Below, piece after piece: positions 46,804 to 55,900 of a DNA stretch of 64,000 nucleotides. The translations under genes were made by a program, and so were the position numbers. Source of the stretch: Symbiodinium microadriaticum (taxonomy: Eukaryota > Sar > Dinophyceae > Suessiales > Symbiodiniaceae); the NCBI GenBank assembly GCA_001939145.1, contig LSRX01000178.1, positions 135,201 through 199,200 on the forward strand. The letters run 5' to 3'. Each line of letters begins with the position of its first letter. Position 1 is the first letter of the stretch. The notes below the pieces were generated by a model. It did no database searches. It was not told the DNA's origin and worked only from the letters and a program-made list of their open reading frames with translations.

Positions 46804-46836
<33 letters not shown>

Positions 46837-46967
46837 TACTACAAGTACAAGTACAAGTCCAAGTCCAACTGCAAGTACAAGTGCAAGTGCAAGTACAAGA
46901 ACAAGTGCAAATGCAAGTACAAGTACAAGTCCAACTGCAAGCGCAAGTGCAAGTACAAGTACGACTA

Positions 46968-47007
<40 letters not shown>

Positions 47008-47018
47008 TACGACCACGA
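46752..47018. repeat. Compound microsatellite: CCA, ACA, CTA, AAGTAC and GAC units
   Basis: Triplet runs (ACCACC, ACAACA, CTACTA), then a hexamer-like AAGTAC/AAGTGC/AAGTCC run of about 120 bases and finally GAC triplets. It follows the minisatellite and keeps one long frame open into the next telomere-like block. Confidence 0.9.
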
Positions 47019-48699
47019 CCAATAATGGCACAGTCAACACCCAAGAAACCCAAAACAACAACCCCCTAAACCCCCTAAACCCTAAACCCTGAACCCCTAA
47101 ACCCTAAACCCGAAATCCCAAGCCCAATCCCAACAGTCTCCTTGGTGAACCGGGTCCCTGGTTCAGAGCGCGGGCTCATGTCCACATGGTCCGGACACTC
47201 CTCGCTACGGGCTCTGAAGTCGGAGTTTCTGGGTTGTAGGGTTTAGTATTTAGGCGTTTAGGGTTTAGGGTTTAGGGTTTGGGGTTTTGGGTTCAGGGTT
47301 TTGGGTTCCGGTCATTTGGTTCCCTTTACAAGGTCCAGAGTACTATGGAATCCTCATAAGCACTTCGATAGCGGCTTTGGGCTGGTTTGTGTTTTGAATG
47401 ACAAGGAATCCTCGACCCTAAACCCTAAACCCTAATCTCTAAACCCCGAAACCCTAACCCTAAAGCCCAAACCCCTGACTTACGAATCGTGGAGTCAATC
47501 GGTTCGCAGATGACGCTTTGGGACTCGTTTGGTCCTTCCAAGAAGCCCGGGCTTGTGGCCTTGGGACATGCTGATTGCTTACGATTTAAGGCCAAAACCT
47601 AAGGGCTTTGGGTTTAGGAAGGGTTTGGGGTTTAGGGTTTAGGATTTTGGCTCGAGGGCTCAATGCATAAAACCTAAACCCTAAACCCATACATGAGGAT
47701 GCCCCCAAGTAGAACATGATGCAGCAGGCTTGAGACCTGCTCCCTACTCCGAATTTCAGGGTCGTCCGTGCTTTTCGTTCACCGGGGTTTTAGGGCTTTA
47801 GGGTTTTAGGGTTTAGGGCTTCAGGTTTATTAGAGGGCTTTAGGGCTTAGGCTTTAGAGGACTTTGGGGTGTAGAGGACCCGAATCACAAGCTTTCAGCG
47901 AGGGAGGACCTGGCAATCGGTTTAGGGTTTGAAGTTTAGTTTCAGGGCTTAGGGTTTAGTTTTTAGGGTCTAGGGTTTGTACAGCAAGCCCAACCGCCCT
48001 GTTGAGGCAAAATCCTGGGATGGCCAAGCCAGTTACTACAAACGTGAATGGCACAGTTCTGGTCATTTCTTCACAGTTTTGCCGGTGTTGGTAAATGCAT
48101 TCTAATCGCCAACCTCCCAGTGTGCGGAACGAACCGAACATCTTCAAAATGGGCCTCTGGCTGGGGGTAAAAAATCAAAGGTCGGATGAAGGTATGTGCG
48201 GGAATTCCAAACCAGCATCCTTACACAGGGGATAGGCCCGTACCTTGCACAACTCCTGAATCAGCCGAAAGCCCTAAACCCCTGTAGACCCTTCTAAAGC
48301 CTTAGATCGTCATCCAATTCATTCATGACTCCAGTGCCTCCGGCTGCACCATCGACAGATACCAGCCTCGTAAAGCCGGATCGGTGCGAAGATCCCGTCG
48401 TCTGCGGAAGTACCTTTGCGCGGGCCCAACAGACGACTTAACAAAGGGTCTGTAGGGTTCCTGACATCTACATAAACGCCAGGAAGAATGTATGTTGCAT
48501 ATAGTGGCCTACAATTAGAGTAGGGTTTTGGGGCAGAATCTGGTAGATTCATTAAACCGCAACCTGAGGAAATGTATTGGTAACAATCTGGGTTCTTGTT
48601 GACGAATTTAGTTTAAGTTGCCATAATGAGGATGCCACATTCGACATTACCGGTAGATCCCGAGTATGCTAAACTAACTTAAACCCTTTGGCAAGAACC
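47019..48699. other. Repeat-dominated stretch with no supported gene
   Basis: Telomere-like blocks at 47,065-47,115, 47,240-47,310, 47,415-47,475, 47,610-47,650, 47,790-47,880 and 47,920-47,980, an element C fragment, and unique DNA at 47,985-48,250 and 48,320-48,660 with short frames lacking motifs. TTTTGGCTCGAG at 47,644-47,655 is a near match to the spliced-leader end. Confidence 0.65.
48500..48536 (+). repeat. Element family C, fragment
   Basis: AGTGGCCTACAATTAGAG followed by TAGGGTTTTGGGGC; only the left third of the element is recognisable. Confidence 0.5.
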
Positions 48700-48761
48700 C
48701 TGCTGCTGCTGCTTCTGCTGCTGCTGCTGCTGCTGCCGCTGCCGCTGCCGCTGCCGCTGCG

Positions 48762-48793
<32 letters not shown>

Positions 48794-48798
48794 TAATA
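48700..48798. repeat. (CTG)n / (CCG)n triplet repeat
   Basis: CTGCTGCTG, then CCGCTGCCGCTG, then CTG triplets, ending in CTACTACTA. Confidence 0.93.
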
Positions 48799-48835
48799 CT
48801 ACTACTAATAACAACAGTAATACATGTGTACATAT

Positions 48836-49011
48836 ATGCATATATATATATATATACATATATATATATGGATGTACGTATGTTTACATGTACATACATA
48901 CATACATACATACATACATACATACATCCATACATACATCCATGCATGCATGCATGCATGCATGCATGCATGCATGCATGCATGCATACATACATACAGA
49001 CACACACACAT

Positions 49012-49086
<75 letters not shown>

Positions 49087-49110
49087 TACATACATACATA
49101 CATACATATA
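48836..49110. repeat. Compound tetranucleotide array: TA, CATA, CATG, CAGA units
   Basis: A TA run (48,839-48,868), CATA units (48,893-48,945), CATG units (48,944-48,985), CATA and CACA, a CAGA run (about 49,012-49,084) and CATA again to 49,107. No coding is implied, although tetramers lacking stops keep several frames open. Confidence 0.95.
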
Positions 49111-50056
49111 TACGTGGGGTCATACATATGCATGTGTATGTTTAAGACGAGATAATGCAACATACATAATGCTGAGCCAGGTGTTCAGGGTGTTTGTTTA
49201 CAGGGTTGCGCGTTCGCATGTGGAGTCAGATAGCAATTGCTCAATTGACAAACGATATACTTCCTGTCTTAGTACTCGCTCTTGACCTTTCAGGCAGTAG
49301 CTGGAGATTGAGGGCGGTTTGTTCTGTCTCGAATTCGGACCTCGCAAGAAGTTCGAGGGCTGTGTAGGCAAGATGAATTCTATGAACTCTCATACTTAGT
49401 CTTGCGAGTCTCCATCAGGAGATTTGAAATACGGGCGACCCAAAACAGTCACAGTTTAGGGTTTAGGGGGTCGGTTGCCGGTGTGAAGGCAGGTTGATTC
49501 ATCGGGCCTTCTGTTGGCTCCCAAGGAAAGAGCACAACATAGAAGCACCTTACCACCTTTCTGAGCCTCACCAACAAGAGGACCTAAGCCACGCGCCTGT
49601 GAAGCCTAGTCACGTTCAGCCGGAGATGAGTAAAGAAACCTAAACCAATCTGTGGTTTCCATTGCCCAAACCTGAACCAAACAAACCCAAAACCCCCGGA
49701 AGCCCTAACCGCTAAACCCTAAACCCTGAACCTTTAGCTGCTTAAAGCCCCCTGGGCCGGGCTACATTTTGGCACCGAGCTCATAAAGTTGAAGGTGGTT
49801 TACGAAGGCAAAAACAGTCTCGTCCTCGCCTTTCCTCCAGGGGGGAGGCCGAAGCTGACAACAACACCCAGACCGTGCTACGGTTTAGGGTTTGGGGTTG
49901 AGGGTTTTGGGGTTCAAGGGTTTAAGGTTTAGGCTTGAAGGTTGAGCTTGAAGTCCTGGCCATTCCTCCAGTGGTGAAGCTACAGGGTAAGCCCTACCTA
50001 GACCCTTAAATGTTATGTTTACAGGTGCAACAGCCAGAAAGAGTACGCGCATTTTT
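49111..50056. other. Downstream flank of the retroelement
   Basis: Unique DNA to about 49,450, then telomere-like blocks at 49,455-49,470, 49,710-49,735 and 49,880-49,945. A minus-strand ATG at 50,052 opens a short frame (see the spliced-leader-like entry). No LTR-like TG...CA repeat was recognised. Confidence 0.55.
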
Positions 50057-50067
50057 CTTGAGCCAAA
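50057..50067 (-). promoter_or_regulatory. Possible relic or acceptor of the spliced leader, 3' portion
   Basis: On the minus strand the sequence TTTGGCTCAAG equals the last 11 bases of the dinoflagellate spliced leader. It is followed by only AAAA and then ATG at 50,052. The short frame from that ATG begins MRVLFLAVAPVNI, signal-peptide-like, and runs into telomere-like repeats by about 49,930. Either it is a spliced-leader relic left by retroposition of a processed mRNA, or the AG is an ordinary trans-splice acceptor with a chance match. The upstream half of the leader is not conserved. Confidence 0.3.
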
Positions 50068-50364
50068 GCACGACAGTACGGTACAGGCTAGCTACATCTT
50101 CCTACACGACACCCCCCGTGCATCTTAGTGCAACGGAAGAGGCATAGAACAAGAAAAGGAAGGAAAGACTAGCTGTTAGGCTGTCGTGAAGTCGTCACTT
50201 TGTGACAACTCAAAAGAAACTCGCAAACTATGATAAGCAGGCCAACACGGTCGGGATTGCAGCCGACCCGTTAGAGTGGCGCTCTGGACCGATTGAAATC
50301 TCACTTCACTACCAACGAGCAGGAATGCCTTCTACTCAGCAGACCATCCCGTCAGGGAGGTGAT
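50068..50364 (-). other. 3' untranslated region of the retroelement
   Basis: About 300 bases after the stop codon of the last coding fragment. They contain an A-rich/G-rich tract (AAGAAAAGGAAGGAAAG on the + strand) and a small inverted pair (GTCGTCACTTTGTGACAAC on the + strand). No long direct repeat that could be an LTR was recognised, but the 5' partner is outside the window and cannot be compared. Confidence 0.45.
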
Positions 50365-52713
50365 TCAGCCCAGAGGCTCAGGCCATGAAAAGAAAAGATG
50401 AGGTCGGCGACCTAGTACAGCCGATCGCGATGCCCCGTACGGTGGTTGTAGACTTCGTGTCGCCAACCTTGGAGGTACCACTGCACGTGCGACGTATCCA
50501 GGCTTGTAAAGCCATGGGGGTTGTCGTGACTGGGGGATCATGTTGATGACGTGCTCCGGGATATAAACCTCCTCAGTCATGCAGGCGAACACAGCCCATT
50601 GATACTGATCCACTCGGTTCCAGCCCAGCCGTCTGGCGTAATTGGGATCGATCATGTTTCCGAACTCATCATAGCCGAGACGGAAGTTCGAGTAGAGGAA
50701 CCCGGCCGTCTCCAGCTGTTCGAAAAAGTCCACCACCGTTTGGCGGGCGCGCCGTTCGCGATCCGAGATGCGGACCGTGTCGCTGAAATACCCGAAAGTC
50801 ACCGGGTCATTGGGGCGACGGCGGTAGCGCTCTGCCCACTGTGCAGGGCGAGAGAGATCAATCACCGAGCTGATCTCGGAGGTAACGCTTCCAGTGTCAT
50901 TGGCAGCTGAAGCGTCCGTTTCCGGAGCTGTGAATGGTCTCCCAGACCGCATCGCTGCCCAATCGGCGTCGCTGATGTAGCTGTTGGGGTCGCGCTGAGC
51001 TCGACGAGGCGGAGGATTTTCCGGCGGTGTTGGCCCCGAAGAAGAAGTAGCTGTGCGGCTGTCATCAGGCCTGTCCCCTAGGAAGGCGGCTCCACTGGTC
51101 CGGATGTGCGTCTCAGTGGGACGATTTCTCCCGATGGGGGAACGAGTGCGATTCCTCTCTGTGCCGGTTCTTGGGCTGGCACGCTCGTCAGAGCTGCGTC
51201 CACGGCGAGCCGTAGGAGCCGGTGGTACCGGAGGCCTGCGCTCTTGAGCGGGCGCCGAAGTTGTAAAACGTTGGCGTGCCACACTGCTCTGGCCGATCCT
51301 CCGACCCATGAAGTATTGCGGTTGCCTCTGAAAATAAGGCATATTGGCCAAGAGCTGGTTCAGTTGGCGATGGCCAAGCTCAGAGACCCCTGGCGGAACC
51401 GCAAGTTCACGGCTCATAATGAGCTCGGGATAGCCACGTTCATCAGGGGTGCGGCTCTGCGGAAGCTCTCGAGCGAAAACATTGGCGAGTTCGCTCAGAA
51501 TGGCCAGGATCTCGTTCTGCACCATATGATGCTTCTCACCGTTAAAGAGCAGAACAGAAAATTCCTGCTGGTTTGACTTAACGGCTTTGATGAGAACAGC
51601 AATCTCGTCAATGGTGTAGAAACGATCGTGGAAGCACACGAGACACTCCGTAAGGAGGTCGATCTCACTCTGGCCAGACACCCAGACGAACGCGAGCTTG
51701 CCCGTGGCATCATACAGCGTTGCAGAGCCTTTCCCCTTTCCCTTACCTCTGGGATTCGGCAGCCTCACGTTAGCGAAGCGTTGCAGAGCTTCAACGGTGA
51801 AGAAGCTCAAGCCTGCTTTCGCAAAATTGTGGGCCTGAAGAGGATCGATGTTCATCCTGTCCTGAGGGGTAGTGGAGAACTTGTGGTCGGCCTGCTTTTG
51901 CTGATTGATCACCTTGGCTCGGATCGTGGAGGCTGTGCTTTGGACGCGATCGCTCGCCTCTTCGCCTTTGCCTGATGCCCGAACTCTTTGTTTGTTGAGT
52001 CCAGCGGACGGCTGCAAGTCGATGATGTTGGGAAGCCTACCCTCTAGGGCGGCGAGTCTCCTCTGGCGATCGGGTTCTGCGATCACAGAAAGATCGGTGA
52101 TCTCGCCCAAACGTCGCCGGCAAACGCCGCATTCCACCATGCCATCGACATAATTGTTCGAGCACTGTGAACAAACGAACCCAGGAATGTTGATGAGCTC
52201 ATTCTTGATCCAATGCTCAGGCTCTCGCCTGGCGCGTGGTGGGAGGCTGCGGCCTGCCTTGGAGACCCAAACGCAAAGGCTTCTCCCATATTCTCCCTGC
52301 GATGCCTCCGCATAGTCATCGGTAGTGGGGTTCTTCCGAATTTGGTAGCCACCTTTGACCCCCGTCAGAGGATCGGTTTGCAAGTAGTACGGAACCTTGC
52401 TATCCGCGGCCACTGGGGCCCACTCCCCGATGTAGTCACTGAGTGCGTCATCAAGGAGGTCGAGGAAACAATCGTAACGATTGTACATATCCTCATCCGG
52501 ATCGAGAATGTATGGCGTGGCTCCGTCCTTGTCCCACCCATCCAATGCTTTGTCCACGCGTAAGCGGAACGCGGGATATGCGGGGTTGGCCCATATAGGT
52601 TCCGCCGATCCACGCTTGTAGGCGTAAACGAGGTATTTGTTCGAGATCCAATCTGGAGTCTCGAGCGCTCCTGCCTTCGTCTCGAGCAAGCGTAGACCGT
52701 CGAGAACGGCCAA
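50365..52713 (-). CDS. C-terminal end of the Tpt1/KptA-like domain, zinc ribbon and low-complexity tail
   Basis: The frame begins upstream of 52,713 (the listed first codon is TTG, not a true start) with the last Tpt1/KptA strands: ANAEIEFVIDL, then LAVLDGLRLLE and the tail helix DWISNKYL. A region of ~130 residues without recognised motifs follows. Then comes a zinc ribbon (C181, C184, C195, C198 in FVCSQC...ECGVC), an Arg/Gln-rich helix and a globular stretch (~300-440) with a GKGKGKG loop. A long Arg/Pro/Ser/Thr-rich disordered segment spans ~490-620, and a C-terminal region has repeated Arg and Tyr. The stop codon TGA at 50,365 is the natural end of the element's coding. No nuclease or polymerase motif is visible. 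The zinc ribbon and basic tail suggest nucleic-acid or protein binding, which is inference. Confidence 0.72.
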   Translation of the reverse strand: MAVLDGLRLLETKAGALETPDWISNKYLVYAYKRGSAEPIWANPAYPAFRLRVDKALDGWDKDGATPYILDPDEDMYNRYDCFLDLLDDALSDYIGEWAPVAADSKVPYYLQTDPLTGVKGGYQIRKNPTTDDYAEASQGEYGRSLCVWVSKAGRSLPPRARREPEHWIKNELINIPGFVCSQCSNNYVDGMVECGVCRRRLGEITDLSVIAEPDRQRRLAALEGRLPNIIDLQPSAGLNKQRVRASGKGEEASDRVQSTASTIRAKVINQQKQADHKFSTTPQDRMNIDPLQAHNFAKAGLSFFTVEALQRFANVRLPNPRGKGKGKGSATLYDATGKLAFVWVSGQSEIDLLTECLVCFHDRFYTIDEIAVLIKAVKSNQQEFSVLLFNGEKHHMVQNEILAILSELANVFARELPQSRTPDERGYPELIMSRELAVPPGVSELGHRQLNQLLANMPYFQRQPQYFMGRRIGQSSVARQRFTTSAPAQERRPPVPPAPTARRGRSSDERASPRTGTERNRTRSPIGRNRPTETHIRTSGAAFLGDRPDDSRTATSSSGPTPPENPPPRRAQRDPNSYISDADWAAMRSGRPFTAPETDASAANDTGSVTSEISSVIDLSRPAQWAERYRRRPNDPVTFGYFSDTVRISDRERRARQTVVDFFEQLETAGFLYSNFRLGYDEFGNMIDPNYARRLGWNRVDQYQWAVFACMTEEVYIPEHVINMIPQSRQPPWLYKPGYVARAVVPPRLATRSLQPPYGASRSAVLGRRPHLFFSWPEPLG

Positions 52714-52732
52714 CTGGAGATCGATGACGAAC

Positions 52733-54265
52733 TCAATCTCCGCGTTCGCCCTGAGCCCGGATCGAGTTATCCTGGCGAAGCCATTCCGGGTCCTTGGACA
52801 TCATCACAAAAGCTCTGCTGCCACTTTCGTGGAGCGACATACCACCTGGAACCAACCCGTATTTGGTGATGTTGGCAAAGTTGCGCTGGTATGTCCCGTG
52901 GTAACCCAACTTGTGGGGGAACTGCTGAAACGAAACCGAGTAGAGGTCATACGCCCCGATTTTCGGCCTAGTCGTCAGACTGGCGTCCCAATCCACGAAA
53001 GTGTGAACGGCAGCATGTGTTTCGAGGATGTCAACATAATCCGACAGCATCTCGCCTGAGTGTCCTTGCATGCATCGAACACGGAGGACTGCGATCTCGT
53101 GCTCCGATGTGACCTTCGCAAAGACTTCATAGCGAGCCTTCCCGTCAGGGGGCTGTTGAAACACCTGCATGATGTCCGAAACTCGGAGTCCCCTCCAAAT
53201 CTGGCCGAGGGCAGACAAGAACTCTTCCCAATCGGCGGAGAGGTCGCCAGCACGCAGCCTAATGTTCGGCGTGCGGTCCCCGTATTCGGGCTTGTTGGTG
53301 AATCCGCGGAGGATGAACGTGCATTTTCCTCCCAGCCTCCTCTTCTTCTCGTCCGAAATAGGACGGGTTCCAGCAGAAAGAGGTGGAAGGTCAGTGCCCT
53401 TGATCCACGTGCCTTCCCTCCCGGGCGGCGATGCAGGTCGCGCAGCAGTCTTGGCAGCTGTCTTGGCCGCCGGGCTTGGTGCTCGCTGCACAGGCATCTT
53501 CTTGGGAGGTGGCTGGAGAGGCTCCTTTGGTGTAGATGCGGAAGCCTTGCCCGGCACGTCAGTGGGGCGCATAAACACATCAGTATCCGTCGAAGAAGTA
53601 GCCTTCGGTTGTGGGGCTTTCTTCGGTGGCACCGGAGGAGGGGCCTTCGTGCTGAGGTTCAGTCCAGCACTGCCGCTGCCCTTCTGCACGCCCTTAGTCA
53701 ACGCTTTCGAAAGAGGTTGTCCGAGATTCATCTCTTTCATTGCGTTTGAAATGCCGACACTGCCCCTGGGCAGAGTGTACACAACACTCTTCCGCAACTC
53801 CTCATCAGTGAGTTCCTCGATCCCCTTGAAGACCGTGGGAGTAGTTGCGGCAGCCTCGCTAGAGGTGCGCTCATCTGACAGATCCAATGCAAAAATCCCA
53901 AGGGAATTTGCCAACGCGATCTCTTCCTCGGTGGCTTCTTCATCCCCTTGCCTATCGAATTGGAGCTTCGTGATGAGCACGGCCGTGGAGCTGTCATCCT
54001 CCTCAACCTGAACGATGTTTTCGGCACCGGGCGTGGTGTCAAGCAAGATCCTGTCGACCTCGGAAACCTCTTCTCCTTCCGTTAGGGGGAGGTCGTCTTG
54101 CTGGGCTGCGAGCAGTGGAACATTCAGAACGATCTGCTCGTTGTCGTCCCTTGCTAACGGTGGCACCTCTTCGTCCCTCGTGGGCTTGATGAGCAAATCT
54201 TTTAAACCCGGAATCTTCAGCCGAGAGTCGGGCTTGTTCAAGTGGAAGTGCTCATAGAAAACCAC
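52733..54265 (-). CDS. Linker and Tpt1/KptA RNA 2'-phosphotransferase-like domain (N-terminal part)
   Basis: Residues 1-~300 are acidic then Pro/Lys/Ala-rich linker (many PPKK and SPAAKTA runs). From ~310 the sequence matches the Tpt1/KptA family. There is a helical N-terminal part with a short DIMQVF helix and KARYEV strand. The signature MQGHS follows at 399-403 after RVRC, then LGYHGTYQRNFANI at ~453-466 and KYGLVPGG at ~468-475. Family members remove the 2'-phosphate left at RNA splice junctions using NAD+; some also ADP-ribosylate nucleic-acid ends. The C-terminal strands are in the next frame (EIEFVIDLQLAVLDGL, about 52,695-52,740), so a single-base frame change lies near 52,745. The first codon given is GTG; a TGA lies two codons upstream, and the same frame is open before it, so this may be a damaged continuation of the polyprotein rather than a separate gene. 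Confidence 0.75.
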   Translation of the reverse strand: MVFYEHFHLNKPDSRLKIPGLKDLLIKPTRDEEVPPLARDDNEQIVLNVPLLAAQQDDLPLTEGEEVSEVDRILLDTTPGAENIVQVEEDDSSTAVLITKLQFDRQGDEEATEEEIALANSLGIFALDLSDERTSSEAAATTPTVFKGIEELTDEELRKSVVYTLPRGSVGISNAMKEMNLGQPLSKALTKGVQKGSGSAGLNLSTKAPPPVPPKKAPQPKATSSTDTDVFMRPTDVPGKASASTPKEPLQPPPKKMPVQRAPSPAAKTAAKTAARPASPPGREGTWIKGTDLPPLSAGTRPISDEKKRRLGGKCTFILRGFTNKPEYGDRTPNIRLRAGDLSADWEEFLSALGQIWRGLRVSDIMQVFQQPPDGKARYEVFAKVTSEHEIAVLRVRCMQGHSGEMLSDYVDILETHAAVHTFVDWDASLTTRPKIGAYDLYSVSFQQFPHKLGYHGTYQRNFANITKYGLVPGGMSLHESGSRAFVMMSKDPEWLRQDNSIRAQGERGD

Positions 54266-54333
54266 CTCTCAGCGATTGGCGACCATTTCAGACCTAAGGT
54301 CAACCACAAGGCGATTGACCACAGTGGCCGAGA

Positions 54334-55551
54334 TCAAATTTTCAAAGCTTTGTACCAGTTCACAGTGGTGCTCAGATGCTCAGCCGTTAGGCTGGTGTGG
54401 AAACGGTCAGGCCGATCAGTCGCCTGCAGAAGCGGGAAAGGATCGATGAGCGCGATACCGTGCTCAGCCATCACTTTCGCGTGGTGCGACATCTCCTCGT
54501 CATACTCCTCGGGGAGCCCGTAGTTGATGCCGTTCTCTGGCCCGGAGATCAGAGTGATAGAGTTAATGCCCGGCCGGTTGGCGAGCGCGCAGATCTTTTG
54601 GACATCCGTCTGAACCTGGCGCAGCTGCTTGATGGGCCACTCGTAGGCTTTCTTAGCCATCTCCGCAGTTTCTTTCACCCATGGGGACTGGTGGTGCCAA
54701 GTGAAGGCTTTGTACCCCCACTTGCCATAGACGTCGTTGCCCGTCCAGGAGATGTATATGTCGAACCCTTCCGGGTGACGCGGAGCATGCTTCTTGATCA
54801 GGGTCTCAATCCGATCATGGATATGCCCCAATCCTTGGCCCCACAACATCGACACTTCGACTCCCGAGCATCTGTGCTCATTCTCGAGTGCCTTTTGAAG
54901 TTCGTCCCCGAAGGAACGCTTACTGGTCACCCGGGAGCCGTTCATCTCCACCAAGGCCAACGAGCTGTCGCCCACGACAATGGCAAAGGACTTCTCCATT
55001 GGAAGCGGTGGGATGCGTTGCAGCGAGGGGGTGAACAATCCACCCAGTAAGCGAACGCTCTTTGGGAAGAGCCGGTGTTTTCCCAACCCTTCCGTTAGGA
55101 GGGTGAAGCGATGGCACAAGTCATAGATTCTTGTGGACTCGTACGCATCAACCGCCCTCGCGCTGAATCCCAAAACCGCCATGTTGCGAAGAAAATCTAC
55201 AAGATCACCAAGCCATCCCGCGAGGGAGGCGTCTTGAACGAGAGGCCCTGTGGCTTGCTCCTCGCCCGTGACTTTCACCCCCCGCTCAGTGTGCCAAATC
55301 TCATAAAGTGTTGTCCAGCGATCACGTGGATACTCCTTTCGGAGATCGAGCCATTCCCCGTTGGGGATGCATCGAAGAAACAATGCATTTGGGTCGTCTC
55401 GGCTTCGGCTCGCGAATGAACTTGCTGATGTCTCTGAACGCGGCCGGCTTAGTGAGTCCTGCCAACGCGTCAGCGAGGCGATCAGGGTCCTGGAGCGCCA
55501 GGCGAAACTCCTGAGCGCGCTCCTCGGCCTCGACTGCGGTGATTTCCTCAA
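54334..55551 (-). CDS. SGNH/GDSL-type hydrolase domain within the retroelement polyprotein
   Basis: Residues ~190-400 carry the four blocks of the SGNH hydrolase fold in order and at sensible spacing. The nucleophile block is VVGDSSLAL (G194-D195-S196). The Gly block is GQGLG (238-242), the Asn block is WTGND (N272), and the Asp-His block is DRFH (D382, H385) followed by a helix, as in GDSL esterases. All four catalytic positions are present. The domain sits after the post-RNase H module and before the Tpt1/KptA region. Residues 1-~50 are off-frame, because the true upstream frame is the preceding fragment. The frame ends at a TGA at 54,334. Some LINE retrotransposons (CR1/L2-type) carry an esterase in ORF1, which is a precedent for the domain but not for its place in a copia element. 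The substrate is unknown. Confidence 0.78.
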   Translation of the reverse strand: MRKSPQSRPRSALRSFAWRSRTLIASLTRWQDSLSRPRSETSASSFASRSRDDPNALFLRCIPNGEWLDLRKEYPRDRWTTLYEIWHTERGVKVTGEEQATGPLVQDASLAGWLGDLVDFLRNMAVLGFSARAVDAYESTRIYDLCHRFTLLTEGLGKHRLFPKSVRLLGGLFTPSLQRIPPLPMEKSFAIVVGDSSLALVEMNGSRVTSKRSFGDELQKALENEHRCSGVEVSMLWGQGLGHIHDRIETLIKKHAPRHPEGFDIYISWTGNDVYGKWGYKAFTWHHQSPWVKETAEMAKKAYEWPIKQLRQVQTDVQKICALANRPGINSITLISGPENGINYGLPEEYDEEMSHHAKVMAEHGIALIDPFPLLQATDRPDRFHTSLTAEHLSTTVNWYKALKI

Positions 55552-55900
55552 AGTGAGAAGAGGTCATCGCGTCAGCAAGACGTAAGCGAAAGAGTACAGG
55601 ATGCTGGGTAGCTTGAGATCGGGCAGCTACAGCAGAGATGGTTTTGGTGACATTATTGGTGCGATGCTCGTTATAATGTTTCAAAAGCTTCTCACCAATT
55701 TGCAAAGAATAGGGTTGGTCGGAGCTACGACACTTCATGTGGGTATCCCTATCTTTACAACGCAAACTGGCAAATCCTTTGACGATGCTTTCAACATTGG
55801 ACGCAATTGCGGTAGATGATCGTGCGGCCAATCCACTCTGGTGTTCGAAATTCAGTCTACATGCATCAAACCATCCACCTTGCATCCCGTGGGTTTTCAT
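55322..55900 (-). CDS. Second half of the unnamed post-RNase H module (frame fragment)
   Basis: This frame is already coding upstream of 55,900, back to about 56,030. Recognisable pieces are GGWFDACRL, TAIASNVESIVKGF and SLRCKDRDTHMKC, followed by a YSLQIGEKLLKHY helix. Their order matches the second half of the module begun in the previous fragment. A Glu/Asp/Arg-rich helical linker (VEAEERAQEFRLAL, DPDRLADALAGL) leads on to the SGNH hydrolase. Near 55,395 the frame shifts, and DDPNALFLRC in the next fragment continues the sense. No catalytic motif that I can name is complete, so function is not assigned. Confidence 0.6.
   Translation of the reverse strand: MKTHGMQGGWFDACRLNFEHQSGLAARSSTAIASNVESIVKGFASLRCKDRDTHMKCRSSDQPYSLQIGEKLLKHYNEHRTNNVTKTISAVAARSQATQHPVLFRLRLADAMTSSHFEEITAVEAEERAQEFRLALQDPDRLADALAGLTKPAAFRDISKFIREPKPRRPKCIVSSMHPQRGMARSPKGVST

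Noticed and set aside
45319-47092. Long Gly-, Val- and Thr-rich frames
   Set aside because: They follow triplet microsatellites and the 55-bp minisatellite. The minisatellite is reported only as a repeat finding.
47643-47655. ATTTTGGCTCGAG as a spliced-leader relic
   Set aside because: It has mismatches near the 3' end, lies in TTTAGGG-type sequence that easily produces TTTTGG, and no start codon in suitable context follows.
48669-49285. Several overlapping frames on both strands rich in Cys-Val, Thr-Asp-Arg-Gln or His-Thr-Tyr
   Set aside because: Produced by CATA, CATG and CAGA tetranucleotide repeats, which lack stop codons in several frames.
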